A stretch of DNA of 64,000 nt from Spirodela intermedia (lineage: Eukaryota; Streptophyta; Magnoliopsida; Alismatales; Araceae). A program made the translations under genes and the position numbers. Of this stretch, positions 1-10,105 are shown one piece after another (position 1 is the stretch's first letter; every line of letters begins with the position of its first letter). The DNA is taken from contig CACVBZ020000003.1 of NCBI GenBank assembly GCA_902729315.2, forward strand, positions 43,565-107,564. The letters are read 5' to 3'. A model generated the notes under the pieces. The model saw only the letters and a program-made list of their open reading frames with translations, was not told the origin of the DNA and did no database searches.

Positions 1-344
1 GGGGCCTCCTCCCCATCGAGAACGTCGAGGAGATCGGCATCAACCGTCAGACCGGCTTCGTGTGGCTCCGCCAGAAGAAGGCCCTCAACTACACCTTCCG
101 CAAGGCCGGCCGCCTCGTTTCCTACGGCGCCGAGGTCACGGGCTTCGTGGAGGACCGCCGCATGCGGCGGGTGACGGGGGTGAAGTCCAGGGAGATGCTC
201 ATCTGGATCCCGCTGGGAGAGTTCTTTGTGAACCCCAAGGACACCACCAAGATCACCTTCAGGACGCCCGCGGGACTCTCGAAGACCTACCCGGCCTCGG
301 CCTTCGAGCTCGAGGAGCAGGGAAACCAGAGATTACTCGCCTGA
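1..344 (+). CDS. DUF538 (SVB-like) protein, copy g1, 5' end off the window
   Basis: Partial gene. The reading frame is open from base 3 and covers residues 38-150 of the 150-residue protein seen complete in the other copies, ending in a TGA. The C-terminal pair is Leu-Ala, the form found next to the left end of spacer A. Most of the DUF538 domain is present, including the TGFVWL, VTGFVEDRRMRR and GVKSREMLIWIP segments. It carries a GTT codon for Val76 that only g10 shares; the other copies have GTC. This suggests a closer history with g10 than with g4, although g4 occupies the equivalent place in the 21.7 kb duplication. It converges on g2. The promoter lies outside the window. Confidence 0.9.
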   Translation, partial: GLLPIENVEEIGINRQTGFVWLRQKKALNYTFRKAGRLVSYGAEVTGFVEDRRMRRVTGVKSREMLIWIPLGEFFVNPKDTTKITFRTPAGLSKTYPASAFELEEQGNQRLLA

Positions 345-2624
345 TAATTACATGCGCGTTCATTGAAACATTTGTTCTATAAAATGTTCATTGTTCGTTG
401 CCCTAGCTCGGGATGAACGAGAGAAAGATAGCTTCTTTTTCACAAAGTCTGCTACGTTGACTCTGGATTCCTTTTTTCTTTCATCTTCCAGTCATCATAT
501 TTATGCTAAACGTGAGCAGGAGAGAAGGACAGTCTGCCGTCTCCTTGCCATTTTTCCTCGAATACTGAATGAGGACGACTTCGGAAGCTTGAACTCGGGA
601 TGCCATCAACGTAAGATGTCAGAGTGTGCCCGGAAAGACGTAAATGATGGGTGTTAATCAGCCAGACTATTCAAAAAACCTTGTTGGGATGATCCTTCGT
701 CGCTTGTGCTACGACTCACTCGTCTAGGTATATGGAGCGTTCATTTCGAGTCGTTATGGACTTGCATGATTAGAAGAAGATCCATCGGTCTGAAGAGGAG
801 AAAAGATGGCTTTTACCGGTGTGTGTCGTGCATTTGATGCTGGCTCTACGTAAACGATAAGTGAATGGCGTAGAGGAATTGAGGGGTTTTCGCACTAGGG
901 ATGTCTTGAAATATATTAAGCAAGCTATCTGTATAATGTATTCACTGTAAGAACGGAGGAAGTAATATTTTTGCGGTTGTTTAGATTTTTCTTCTTTGGT
1001 CCTGATGCCGCCCTAAGGTACTCATCGACGATGACAACCATCATGCTTGAACCAGACCATGTTAGGTCTTTTGCCTTAAATTGCTCGTTGGTTCAGGCCT
1101 ATTGATCTCGATTACGCCTCACTGAAATTTAAATTTTTTATATCGTAATGGAAGTGAATTTTCTTTCTAATGGCAATCTTGCATGGTGGACTCCAGCACT
1201 ACTGCCGTGCGGAGTGAAAAGAGAGAGAGAGAGACGGCGACAAGATCGTGATGATGTGCCTTCCAACTTCGTCTCTCGTGCATATGGTTCCACCAGTCAC
1301 ATGCGCCCAGCCCGTTGACATGCGGCGGACTCATGGAACAGCGTTATTCATTATGTAGGGGCCTAAGCTCACAAGTGGATCATCAAAGCACAAAATACAA
1401 TGAACTTCGTGAAGAATTTTAACCCGCATTCATCACCAATAGGCCACCTCGCTGCCAACTACCAACTAGCGTTTAGTTCATTCCCTCCATCCCCACCATC
1501 ACTCCATTATTTTTAAATATCTTCCTGACTCTACGAATATGGTCCATGTTTCCGTATATCCAACCTTTTCTTTAAGGGAAATGCTTAGCGGCAATATCAA
1601 TCCTGATTCCTTTGACTTTCATTTTTGAAATCTATTTTAGTGTTGAATACCAATTTGCAATACCAGTTTGCCGTAGACTTTGCAGCGTGGCGCATGAGTA
1701 TATTATTTAATCGTTATTCTCTTGATTAGAACCAATTGTTTAGAATTTTAATGTGACAGAAAATGAGTTGCCTAGGTTCATCCACGGTGGAAGGGGGTTA
1801 AACCGCACTGTTGTGGGGAGAGCCAGCAGACAATCAAGTTGGTCTGAACATCAAAGATTTCTCATGAGGCTCGAGTGGCCTCGGTAGTACGCATCTAGAG
1901 GCTTCCAACCAACCTATGAGTATTACGAACGTGAGAATGGTTGTCCCACGGCCAATGCTTAATCACGAGATGCCCCATACTTAAATTACAAGTGCTCTAG
2001 CACTTTGTTCCTTTTGTGTTTTATCTCGGACGGTCAACATTTGTTGCATGCCCGTCTTCTGCATATAAAGTGAGTTCATTCACTTTACGCAACAATGCTC
2101 GGCGGACAACAATGGGTTAAAGTCGGTTGGTTGTAGTTGTATAGTGTAGGTGTCGTCAAGGCAGAGATGTGAACTTCAATTGTAAATATAAATCATTGAT
2201 TCACGGTATTCAAAAGCGATAATCGCTCAGAAGACTTGATGTTTGGTCGCTTGTGTCGAGCTCGTAGCATTTAGGTGGCTTAGTTTGCGTACGTGGGTCA
2301 AACGATAATTCTCCCCCTTCACAATGTGACAGGACATCATATTCTGGCTATATCTCCAGCCGACATTTCTGGTTGTCTTCGTCCATTTGTTCACCATTTT
2401 CTCTATTCCTAAGAAATTTCTGCCGATTATCAGCAGAAAGATCCTCAAAAATTAGGGAGACATTTTCACCCGAACGTTTGGCAAGATTCTCAACAATTGG
2501 GAACACAGCGATCTTGTGAAAATCAAAAGAATTGTGAGCTTTAACGCGATGGAAAATTCCATCTTGTTGCCTCAGGCTACAGATTCAATTTTGAAGATGT
2601 AGAGCGACCGAATCCGGGTACGTA
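345..2624. repeat. Spacer A, copy 1 (between convergent genes g1 and g2)
   Basis: This is 2,280 bp without a supportable gene. Open frames of 88 and 73 codons begin with TTG, not ATG. The same spacer, also exactly 2,280 bp, occurs at 22082-24361, 53788-56067 and, inverted, 38535-40814. It holds a short GA microsatellite near 1220 and two small inverted repeats: one at 1990-2005 (arms aagtgct/agcactt) and one at about 2067-2087 (arms aaagtga/tcacttt). It must contain the 3' UTRs and polyadenylation sites of both genes, but I could not place these. Confidence 0.8.
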
Positions 2625-3077
2625 CTACGCAGTTAATCTCTGGGTTCCCTGCTCCTCGAGCTCGAAGGCCGAGGCCGGGTAGGTCTTCGAGAGTCCCGCG
2701 GGCGTCCTGAAGGTGATCTTGGTGGTGTCCTTGGGGTTCACAAAGAACTCTCCCAGCGGGATCCAGATGAGCATCTCCCTGGACTTCACCCCCGTCACCC
2801 GCCGCATGCGGCGGTCCTCCACGAAGCCCGTGACCTCGGCGCCGTAGGAGACGAGGCGGCCGGCCTTGCGGAAGGTGTAGTTGAGGGCCTTCTTCTGGCG
2901 GAGCCACACGAAGCCGGTCTGACGGTTGATGCCGATCTCCTCGACGTTCTCGATGGGGAGGAGGCCCCTGGGGAGGTTGAGTTCCTCGAGGAGGTCGATG
3001 GCCTTCTGGCGGCAGAGGTCGTCGCCCGTGTAGATCTCCGCGCCGGGGCGGTGGGCCTCGATGGTCTGCTGCGCCAT
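2625..3077 (-). CDS. DUF538 (SVB-like) protein, copy g2
   Basis: A complete, intronless 150-residue protein. The start is the ATG in CCACCAATGGCG, a strong plant initiation context; the upstream in-frame codons are only TTG or GTG. DUF538 spans about residues 10-142: GAEIYTGDDLC (11-22), LNLPRGLLP (33-41), a TGFVWL strand (54-59), VSYGAEVTGFV (76-86), RRMRRVTGVKSRE (89-101) and LIWIPLGEF. There is no signal peptide or membrane segment, so a cytosolic protein is inferred. Arabidopsis SVB, a member of this family, affects trichome growth; the biochemical activity is not settled. This copy has Thr instead of Asn at residue 145 and ends Thr-Ala, the form tied to the right end of spacer A. Its leader lacks one 6-bp GAGAAG unit, as in g11, although its duplication partner is g5. 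Confidence 0.92.
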   Translation of the reverse strand: MAQQTIEAHRPGAEIYTGDDLCRQKAIDLLEELNLPRGLLPIENVEEIGINRQTGFVWLRQKKALNYTFRKAGRLVSYGAEVTGFVEDRRMRRVTGVKSREMLIWIPLGEFFVNPKDTTKITFRTPAGLSKTYPASAFELEEQGTQRLTA

Positions 3078-4657
3078 TGGTGGAACGTGGACCTGCGGTG
3101 GGGTTACGAGCGGGGCGGATCGGTGGAGCAACCGGTGTCTGAAGGAGAAGGTGACGACCCGTCTCCTGGGGATGAGGAGGAAAGAGAGCTGGCTGATGAC
3201 GTGAAGTGATGGGTGCGATGGAGGCGAGCGGGAGGGATACTTATATAGTGCGGTCTTCGCGGGGGACGGATAAGGGAGATGGCTGGTTCAGCGTGTGGGC
3301 CTCACAGCCTGACGCGGGACCGTGGGATGCAATGAACTAGAGGTTGCCGTTTGGTTTGCAGGGGTTCTCAGGGGACGGATGAGAAGCTCTGGCTTGGTCG
3401 TCCGGGTGAGTGGAATCGGGAGTGTTAAATGATCTTCGAAACTGGCGGCGAGGCAGGCTGTTGTTCAATGTCCGATGATCCACGGGAACGCCAGCATGGG
3501 CCTTTGGATTGAAGCACTCTAGTTATCATCACCTAAGGATGCCACTTGGCCCTCATAATTACACAGCGACTTCTGACGGAGGAAACGAAGCGGAGATGTG
3601 GGACCCACGCAATTATGGTCCCTTCCTTATGGGTTTTAATAGCATCCGTGACAAAAGAGAAGTCAGAACTCGAAGAGGGGTCATCCAGGCGCCAGTGGTA
3701 GTGAAGGTCAACTGAGGAAGGGGCAGAATCACGTTGAAGGGAAACGTTCCATACGTACCGGAAAAGATGAGCATCAAGATTGTTCGGCCTGACTTGGTAA
3801 ATTTTCTGTTATGCATCTGGTCTGTGAATGACTTCACAAGGTAACGAATTGGGTGGAGTATCTGCATAGGGGTATGTCAAACACTGTGCCCACCCTCTTT
3901 CACTCTACACTCCTTGCTTATTCCCTTAGTTATCGCTCTCATTCGCATAGTCGGAAGTCCGTCTCCTCCCCCCCCCAATCCCCCCGCGGTTTCAATGCTT
4001 ATAGTCCATCTCCGTCTCCCTTTCTCTCTCTCCCTCTTTCTCTATTTCTTTGCCCACATCCTTATTCCGCTTCCGCCACTAGCACTCATTCCCACCGTTC
4101 TGTGCTACCTCTCAGCCTCTACGGCCAGGTTCGCCCCCTCAGTCCGTCGACCGAGTACACTGTATGGAATCCCTGACGAGGTTTGATAAGTACATTCGGC
4201 CAGCAAATCAGAAGCCTCTCTTTTCCCTCCCCTGCCGGGTGCATTATTCGGGGAGAGGCCCACAAGTCAGCACAGCAGCTCGTTAGCATGCACTCATCAT
4301 AGATTCACACATCAGATGATAAAGTAGAGGCATAATTGACTACCAAATATCAAGATGATACAGCTAAACTAGTCCCTGGTAGAACATCATGTTCATCAAG
4401 CTTAAGGGGTAGTGTGTTCTCGCGATTGAAGCATCTTTTTGCTCTCATTCCAATGGGAGAGACGAGTCCCAGCCTTTGTTTCGAGAAATGTATCATAAAA
4501 CTGACCCAGTAAGAAACTGGATCTTATGAAAAACCTGCGTGGTTCCATCACATCCCACACTGTGGCTAAGTTCTAAAATTCACCGAGGAGAAAAGGCAAA
4601 GTTTATAACGAAGTGTTGAATGAACGTAAATTATGCAAGTTTTCGGCACACCCCAGG
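3078..4657. other. g2 leader, promoter and left part of spacer U, cut by the retroelement
   Basis: Non-coding. It corresponds base for base to 56521-58098 and to 41268-42853, which continue without a retroelement. The sequence stops at ACACCCCAGG, where the LTR begins; in the empty sites it goes on into CGAAAGCGATC. A pyrimidine-rich stretch at about 3955-4050 is low-complexity. Short open frames here lack ATG starts or depend on this low complexity. Confidence 0.75.
3240..3247 (-). promoter_or_regulatory. TATA box of g2 (class I, TATATAAG)
   Basis: TATATAAG lies about 165-175 bp before the ATG. The mRNA start is expected some 30 bp downstream, giving a leader of about 140 bp. An 11-bp palindrome GTGGGACCCAC at 3598-3608, matching the consensus of TCP transcription factors, lies about 350 bp upstream of the TATA box. 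Confidence 0.75.
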
Positions 4658-5189
4658 TGATAACATGCTATTTATGCATGTAATTATATAATTATTAATG
4701 CAAATTAAGGCATTAATCATTACAAATATATGCATGTTATTATATTTTAAGTATATTTCTATCATTTTGTGTAAATTCATGTTATGATCTTAAAATACAC
4801 CAAATTATGGATTATTATAAATAATCACACATTACAATCTTTAATCCTAATTATATTTATGATCATAATCATGTTTTAAGAGTGAAAATATGAGAGAAAA
4901 GATATTTATTAACATTTATGTATTTATATAAATTTATTTTATATAATAATAAATGTATAAAATTAATTAAAATTTATTCTCTTCTTATTTTAATGATAGA
5001 TTATTCAATTTTGAATCCAACAAAACAAATTTGAATTAATTTGGAGTCGTATTTTGAAAGTTATGATTTTTACAATTTTATAGAATTTTCTAGAATTTTT
5101 CTGAATTTATTTATATTTATTTTCGATTTTTTTAAATGTTTTAAATTAATTAAAAAATCGCAAAAAGGGGTTATATGTCGCGCGTGTAC

Positions 5190-5300
5190 ACGTGGATGCG
5201 ACGTGGTACTCAGGGCCACGTGGCTCTGCCACGTGGACAGCATGCGGGCGCCTGCGTGGCATTGATGTGACACATGGCGTATTTATATTTACTATATATA
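5190..5300 (+). promoter_or_regulatory. LTR promoter: ACGTGG cluster followed by a TATA box
   Basis: ACGTGG occurs at 5190, 5201, 5218 and 5231; the last two lie inside CCACGTGG, a G-box. TATATATA follows at 5293-5300. Further CACGTG cores lie at 5501 and 5536. Such cores bind plant bZIP and bHLH factors, including ABA-response (ABRE) regulators. The spacing to the TATA box, about 60-100 bp, fits a promoter. Stress or ABA control is inference. Confidence 0.6.
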
Positions 5301-5665
5301 TTTATTTAATAAAGTATATAGGCCTTCCGATTATCGGAAGACAAAGTATTAATCCCTCTTAATCGTCATATCTTATATACCCGAATATACTCCTTTGTTT
5401 TTCCCGTGTGGGACTAAAGTCCCTTAGTTTTCTTATGTGCAGGACGCGTGGCGTGATCTCGTGCGTCCGATCGACATCGCGACAAATAGTGTGCGTAGAT
5501 CACGTGGAATCTGGTCCACGCGATCAGAGATCAACCACGTGCCTAAATACTCACTTAAGTGAATAAATCGCGACCGTCTGATCGAGAGTTATAACGGTCC
5601 AGATTATTCACATCAGATGGACATCCAATCACATCTTAACCGCACGATCACGATCGGACGATCAT

Positions 5666-5685
5666 CGAATCGTCGCGACGATTCG
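5666..5685. repeat. Perfect 20-bp palindrome in the LTR
   Basis: The arms are CGAATCGTCG and CGACGATTCG with no spacer. The base equivalent to 5661, only about 5 bp before this palindrome, is where the 3' LTRs of both element copies are cut. Confidence 0.85.
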
Positions 5686-6450
5686 TGAAGAGGCGTCTCA
5701 TCGCGATCGTCCATCGCGATCAACTCCATCAGATCGGACGGCCACGATCATTTACGAATTTTATAAAATCCGTTCTTCGCGACGGAAGAACGGCCCGCGA
5801 TCAATCTTCAAATTCTCTTTGTTTAGAGCTCCAATTCGCGCGCCATCTTTTTCATTGTGTTCGAAACTCATTTCCGCTTCTTTTGGATGTTTAATTTCAA
5901 TGTTTTATTGAAATAATTGGAAGAAATCAAGTCTTGAACTCCTCTTTCGTCTTCGAAAATTCGGAATGAAAAGCCTTGCATCCGGCGATTAATTGGATCA
6001 TTTAGAAGGCTAATTTAGGTTAGATTGTTTTTTTTCATCTTAATCTTTCATCATTTAGTGTTAATTTTACTTTAAGTATTGTAGATTAAGTTTAATTTAG
6101 TTTTAATTTCTGTTTTTAATCATTTCGCGATACGAAAATTTCTCTTAACTTCAAACTTCGATTACTCTTCGAATTCTCATCCAAATCACCTGATTTTTGA
6201 CTCCGTGGATTCGAAATTGAGTTATCTTTCTCAATATACTAAATTACCCAATTTACAACCTAATTTCATCGTCCGATTTGACCGAATTTCAAAGATATCT
6301 CTCAAATTTCCCTAATTCTCCGTGGATTCGACCCTTAATTACCATTATACTAATTAATTACTTTAATTAATAATAAATTGGTAAGATTAGGACTTTGTTT
6401 TGACACTGAATCGTGTGCATTCAACGACCATACGATTTAGTCTCGTCTAA

Positions 6451-6468
6451 TGGCGCCGTTGCCGGGGA
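6451..6468 (+). other. Primer-binding site (tRNA-Asp type)
   Basis: TGGCGCCGTTGCCGGGGA is complementary to the 3' end of plant tRNA-Asp and is the usual minus-strand primer site of Athila elements. Bases 6469-6786 form the untranslated leader before gag. Confidence 0.88.
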
Positions 6469-6786
6469 ATTAAGGCGTATTTTCGAGTAAAATCATCGAT
6501 TTTGACTCGGTCAACTCTGATTTTTCTGTTTCATTTTTTGATTTTAATCCAAATTGATCCTTGAGCTATTTGTAGCAGAAATATATCATTTAGATACTCA
6601 ATTTCGATGAGATTAAGTGATTAGTCCCTCTCTACGGACGACGGACAATCATCGCGTCATACTCGAATTGGGAGAGCGTAACTCTGACGAATAGCGACAA
6701 TCAGGTACGATTAAATTTGTCCTTGTTGAATAATTTTATAGTATCTCTTCTTAGTATTATTATACTATATATATTTGTGCATATTT

Positions 6787-7434
6787 ATGAGACGAGAGTC
6801 TGATTGGAGAACGAGGGATAATCCACCACACTTAGATCTTTTTGAACGTTCCTCGCAATCACTTTCATCTTTCGCGTCATCATCGACCTTAGATATGGCC
6901 CTGAATGATGAGGGAAATGTTAGGAGACGCCTAAGTGATTATGCTAGGCCTGTTCTTCAAAGACCCGTTACTCGTATTCATGCACCCTTAGCTAGAAATG
7001 CGAATTTTAGGATAGACTCGCATGTGATGAGTATGTTACCTATCTTCCATGGTAAACCTTCCGAGGATCCTTATAGATATGTCGACGAGCTTAGTCAAGT
7101 ATGTGAGATTAATCAGATTCATAATGTGTCGGCAGATGTAATGAAGATGAAACTCTTTCCCACCACCCTTAGAGATAGAGCTAAGGATTGGTTTCTTAAG
7201 TTAGGAAAGGAGTTCACTTCTTGGACCGAGATGGAGGAGGAATTTCTTAGGAAATACTATTCCGTAGGAAATACCACCTTTGTTAGGAAGGCGATGCGTG
7301 AGTTTACCCAAGGACCAAGTGAGACATTTCACGAAACTTGGGAGAGACTTAGAGACCTCACTAGAGAGTGCCCTCACCATGGAGTGTCTAACCATGAGCT
7401 TACACAGATATTTTATGATGGGTTAGGCCTGTAA
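6787..7434 (+). pseudogene. gag: gag, N-terminal part, ending in a premature stop (element 1)
   Basis: The first ATG in frame is at 6787; the frame is open a few codons earlier from a TTG. The product contains the Retrotrans_gag core (from about FHGKPSEDPYRYVDEL to ETWERLRDLTRECPHHG), the capsid-like part that packages element RNA. The frame ends at TAA 7432-7434 and reopens at once in the same phase, so this is a nonsense mutation, not the natural end. The stop follows a CTG codon; C-to-T changes of the kind produced by deamination of methylated cytosine are a likely cause. The same stop is in copy 2. Confidence 0.9.
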
Positions 7435-10105
7435 GATAGATATCTTTTGGATGCAGCTAGCGGCGGCACCTTCATGAGCAAATTTGAAGATGAAGCAATG
7501 GAATTGATCGAGACTGTGGCGGAAAATAGCCACCACAACTCGGCAAAACCATTCAGAAGAGGTGCAATGCCGAAAGGAGGATTAATCGACGAAAAGGCGG
7601 TAGAGACGAGCATGCTCCTAGTGAAGATTGACAAGATGGCGGAGGTTCAGAATCTTTTATTAGATCGGTTCCACATCCGCAACGGATCTGAAGGACTTGC
7701 ACCCGTTGCTCTACAAGAAGCGTCGTCATGCGCCCATTGCTCACGCCTCGACCACGTCGAGATGGATTGTCCGATCATGGCAATTAAAGGGCAGGGCATG
7801 TACAGACAAGGCCCGCCAAGAGGGCAAATTCAACAGGGACGACCGAACTATCAAGGTACATATCCAAATTATTTTAATAACCCTGTTTATAATCCTATGC
7901 AGCAGCAGCAGCAAGAATTTAGGAGGAGTACGGATCAGACGTATCCTCCATATAGCACCGGTCAGCAACAAAACTCGCAACAGCAACCCTACACGAATGC
8001 AAGACAGTCGACGTATATTCCACCACAGCAGTCGTACAACCAAGCTCCACGACCGACCGCACCATCTGCAGATCCGATTCTGGGTGCGCTCTCTCAGTTG
8101 ATGGAGCAAATGAGCAGGATGAACTCGTGTGTGGACGAGATACAGGATTTCGTCAAGACGAACATCCCTACCTCGACTGTGAATAAGAAGGGTAAGCAAG
8201 TTTCATTTTCTGACCAATTACCATCACAAGCCACTATCAACCCGAGGAATCAAGGGTCCTCATCGAGTCAAACGCACAATCTGAGTCATGTGCATGTTGA
8301 CGAGGAGGAAGTGAAAGCGGCATTAGCGATATCGAGCCTTAGGAGCGGCAAGGATTTACCTGATCCTTACAAGGATCATCCTTTACATAAGAGCTCGATA
8401 GATGATGAGACACCGACAGTCGTAATAGAGCCAGATAGTAGTTCCGATGATGAGGAAGAACGGGTGCAAGTTGAGCCAAATCCAGACACATACAAACCAC
8501 CCGTGCCATATCCTCAAGCATTGAGTAAGCCTAAGGCTAAGGTTAGTGAATCTGATGATCATTTATTAGAAACCTTCCAAAAAGTTACCATTACCATCCC
8601 TTTAGTAGATGCAATTAGGTATATACCTTCTTATGCTAAATTTCTTAAAGGCATATGCACACACCATAGAAGCCCCAAGAGGATCCAATTGAGTGAGAAT
8701 ATTAGTTCCATTATGATGAATTCTCTTCCTATTAAAAAGAGAGATCCAGGAGCTCCCATGATTACGAGTGAGATTGGAGGAATGATTTTTACTAGATCGT
8801 TGTTAGATACTAGAGCTAGTATCAATATCCTCCCTAAAGCCGTATATGACCGTCATCATGTAGAGGAATTGCAGCCTTTTCTTATAGAGTTATGTTTAGC
8901 GGATGGATCGGTAAGGAAGCCTCATGACATAGTAGAAGATGTGATTGTTAGAATAGAAGGATGTTATTTTCCGGTAGACTTCCTAGTTGTAGATATGAAG
9001 ATCACTAAGGAGCTTAGTCAAGCCCCAATTATCCTAGGAAGACCTTTCTTAGCTACTGCAAAAGCCGTTACAGATTGGGGAAAAGGAGAAGTGATTCTTA
9101 AGGTGGGAGAGCATACGGTGAAGGTCAACATCAACAAGTTGATGAAGTATCCTTCACAAGCTTTCGAGGATTTGGGTGCCATCGACCTATTTGATGATCA
9201 AGACATAGAGACTTGCATCGAAGAAGTCATGACGGTCAACGAGGGAGCTGATTTCGAGGAGCTACCGTTGGACGATCCGACAGGGGAGCTCAAGCCTCTT
9301 CCATCTACACTCAAGTACGCTTTCCTTGACTCTCAGCAGGTTAAACCAGTGATCATTTCTTCCCAGCTCAATGAGGAGCAGGAGAAACGAGTACTCGACG
9401 TATTACGACGGAATGAGCAAGCAATCGGATGGACTCTAGCAGATTTGAGGGGATTAGACCCTTCATTATGCACTCATCGCATATTCTTGGAGGACGAGTT
9501 CAGACCCGTAAGGGAAGCCCAGTGCCGACTTAATCCTAAGGTATGGGAAGCCGTTAAGGAAGAGATTCTTAAGTGGCTTAATGCAGAGATTATCTATCCC
9601 ATATCGGATAGCCAGTGGGTTAGTCCCGTGCACGTGGTTCCCAAGAAGGCAGGAGTTACAGTGACTGTGAACGACAAAGGAGAGGAGATTCAAACACGCC
9701 TCTCGACGAAGTGGCGAGTTTGTATCGACTACCGGAAGTTGAATGCAGCGACGAAGAAAGATCATTTCCCGTTGCCATTCATCGATCAAATCCTTGATCG
9801 ACTAGCAGGTCAGACTTACTTTTGTTTCTTGGATGGTTATTCAGGGTACAACCAGATTGCGATTCATCCGGACGATCAAGAAAAGACGACGTTCACATGT
9901 CCCTTTGGCACGTTCGCATTTAGGCAAATGCCATTTGGATTGTGTAACGCCCCTTCGACATTCCAGAGATGTATGACGGCGATATTTGCCGATTTCCTTG
10001 GCGACAGTCTCGAAGTTTTGATGGACGATTTATCTGTCTTTGGAGATGATTTCGACAGCTGTCTAACTCACCTGACAAAGATCCTCGAGGTCTGCGTGGA
10101 AACGA
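7435..10105 (+). pseudogene. pol: gag C-terminus, protease and first half of reverse transcriptase (element 1)
   Basis: It continues in the gag frame. A CCHC zinc knuckle (Cys-x2-Cys-x4-His-x4-Cys) starts at about 7729. A glutamine/proline-rich linker follows at about 7860-8060. The aspartic protease has its active loop at 8806-8820, but it reads D-T-R-A-S where the family has D-(T/S/L)-G-A-S, so the essential glycine is lost. Reverse transcriptase shows CIDYRKLN, FLDGYSGYNQI, FRQMPFGLCNAPSTFQRCM and the catalytic LMDD at about 10018-10029. Residue +1 after LMDD is Leu here and Phe in copy 2. The frame is lost near 10105, just after VCVET, by a net change that moves translation to frame 2. 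Confidence 0.9.

Larger units (their letters stand above)
4658..6450 (+). repeat. 5' LTR of retroelement 1
   Basis: It starts TGATAACATG directly after the flank CCCCAGG; the same start follows the polypurine tract at 14090. The right end is set by the primer site at 6451 and may lie up to about 25 bp earlier, because the 3' LTR that would fix it is truncated. Length is about 1.79 kb. It is AT-rich for the first 0.5 kb, then has an ACGTG-rich promoter block and a TATA box, then a CGATC-rich block. It lacks an 18-bp stretch present in the 5' LTR of copy 2 (near 26746-26763) but absent from both 3' LTRs. Confidence 0.88.

Noticed and set aside
391-657. 88-codon frame after g1 (also at 22128, 40502 and 53834)
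   Set aside because: It starts with TTG in 3' flanking sequence, has no recognisable domain and is conserved only as part of spacer A.
2227-2448. 73-codon frame in spacer A
   Set aside because: It has a TTG start, and the opposite strand is equally open in other copies. There is no coding signal.
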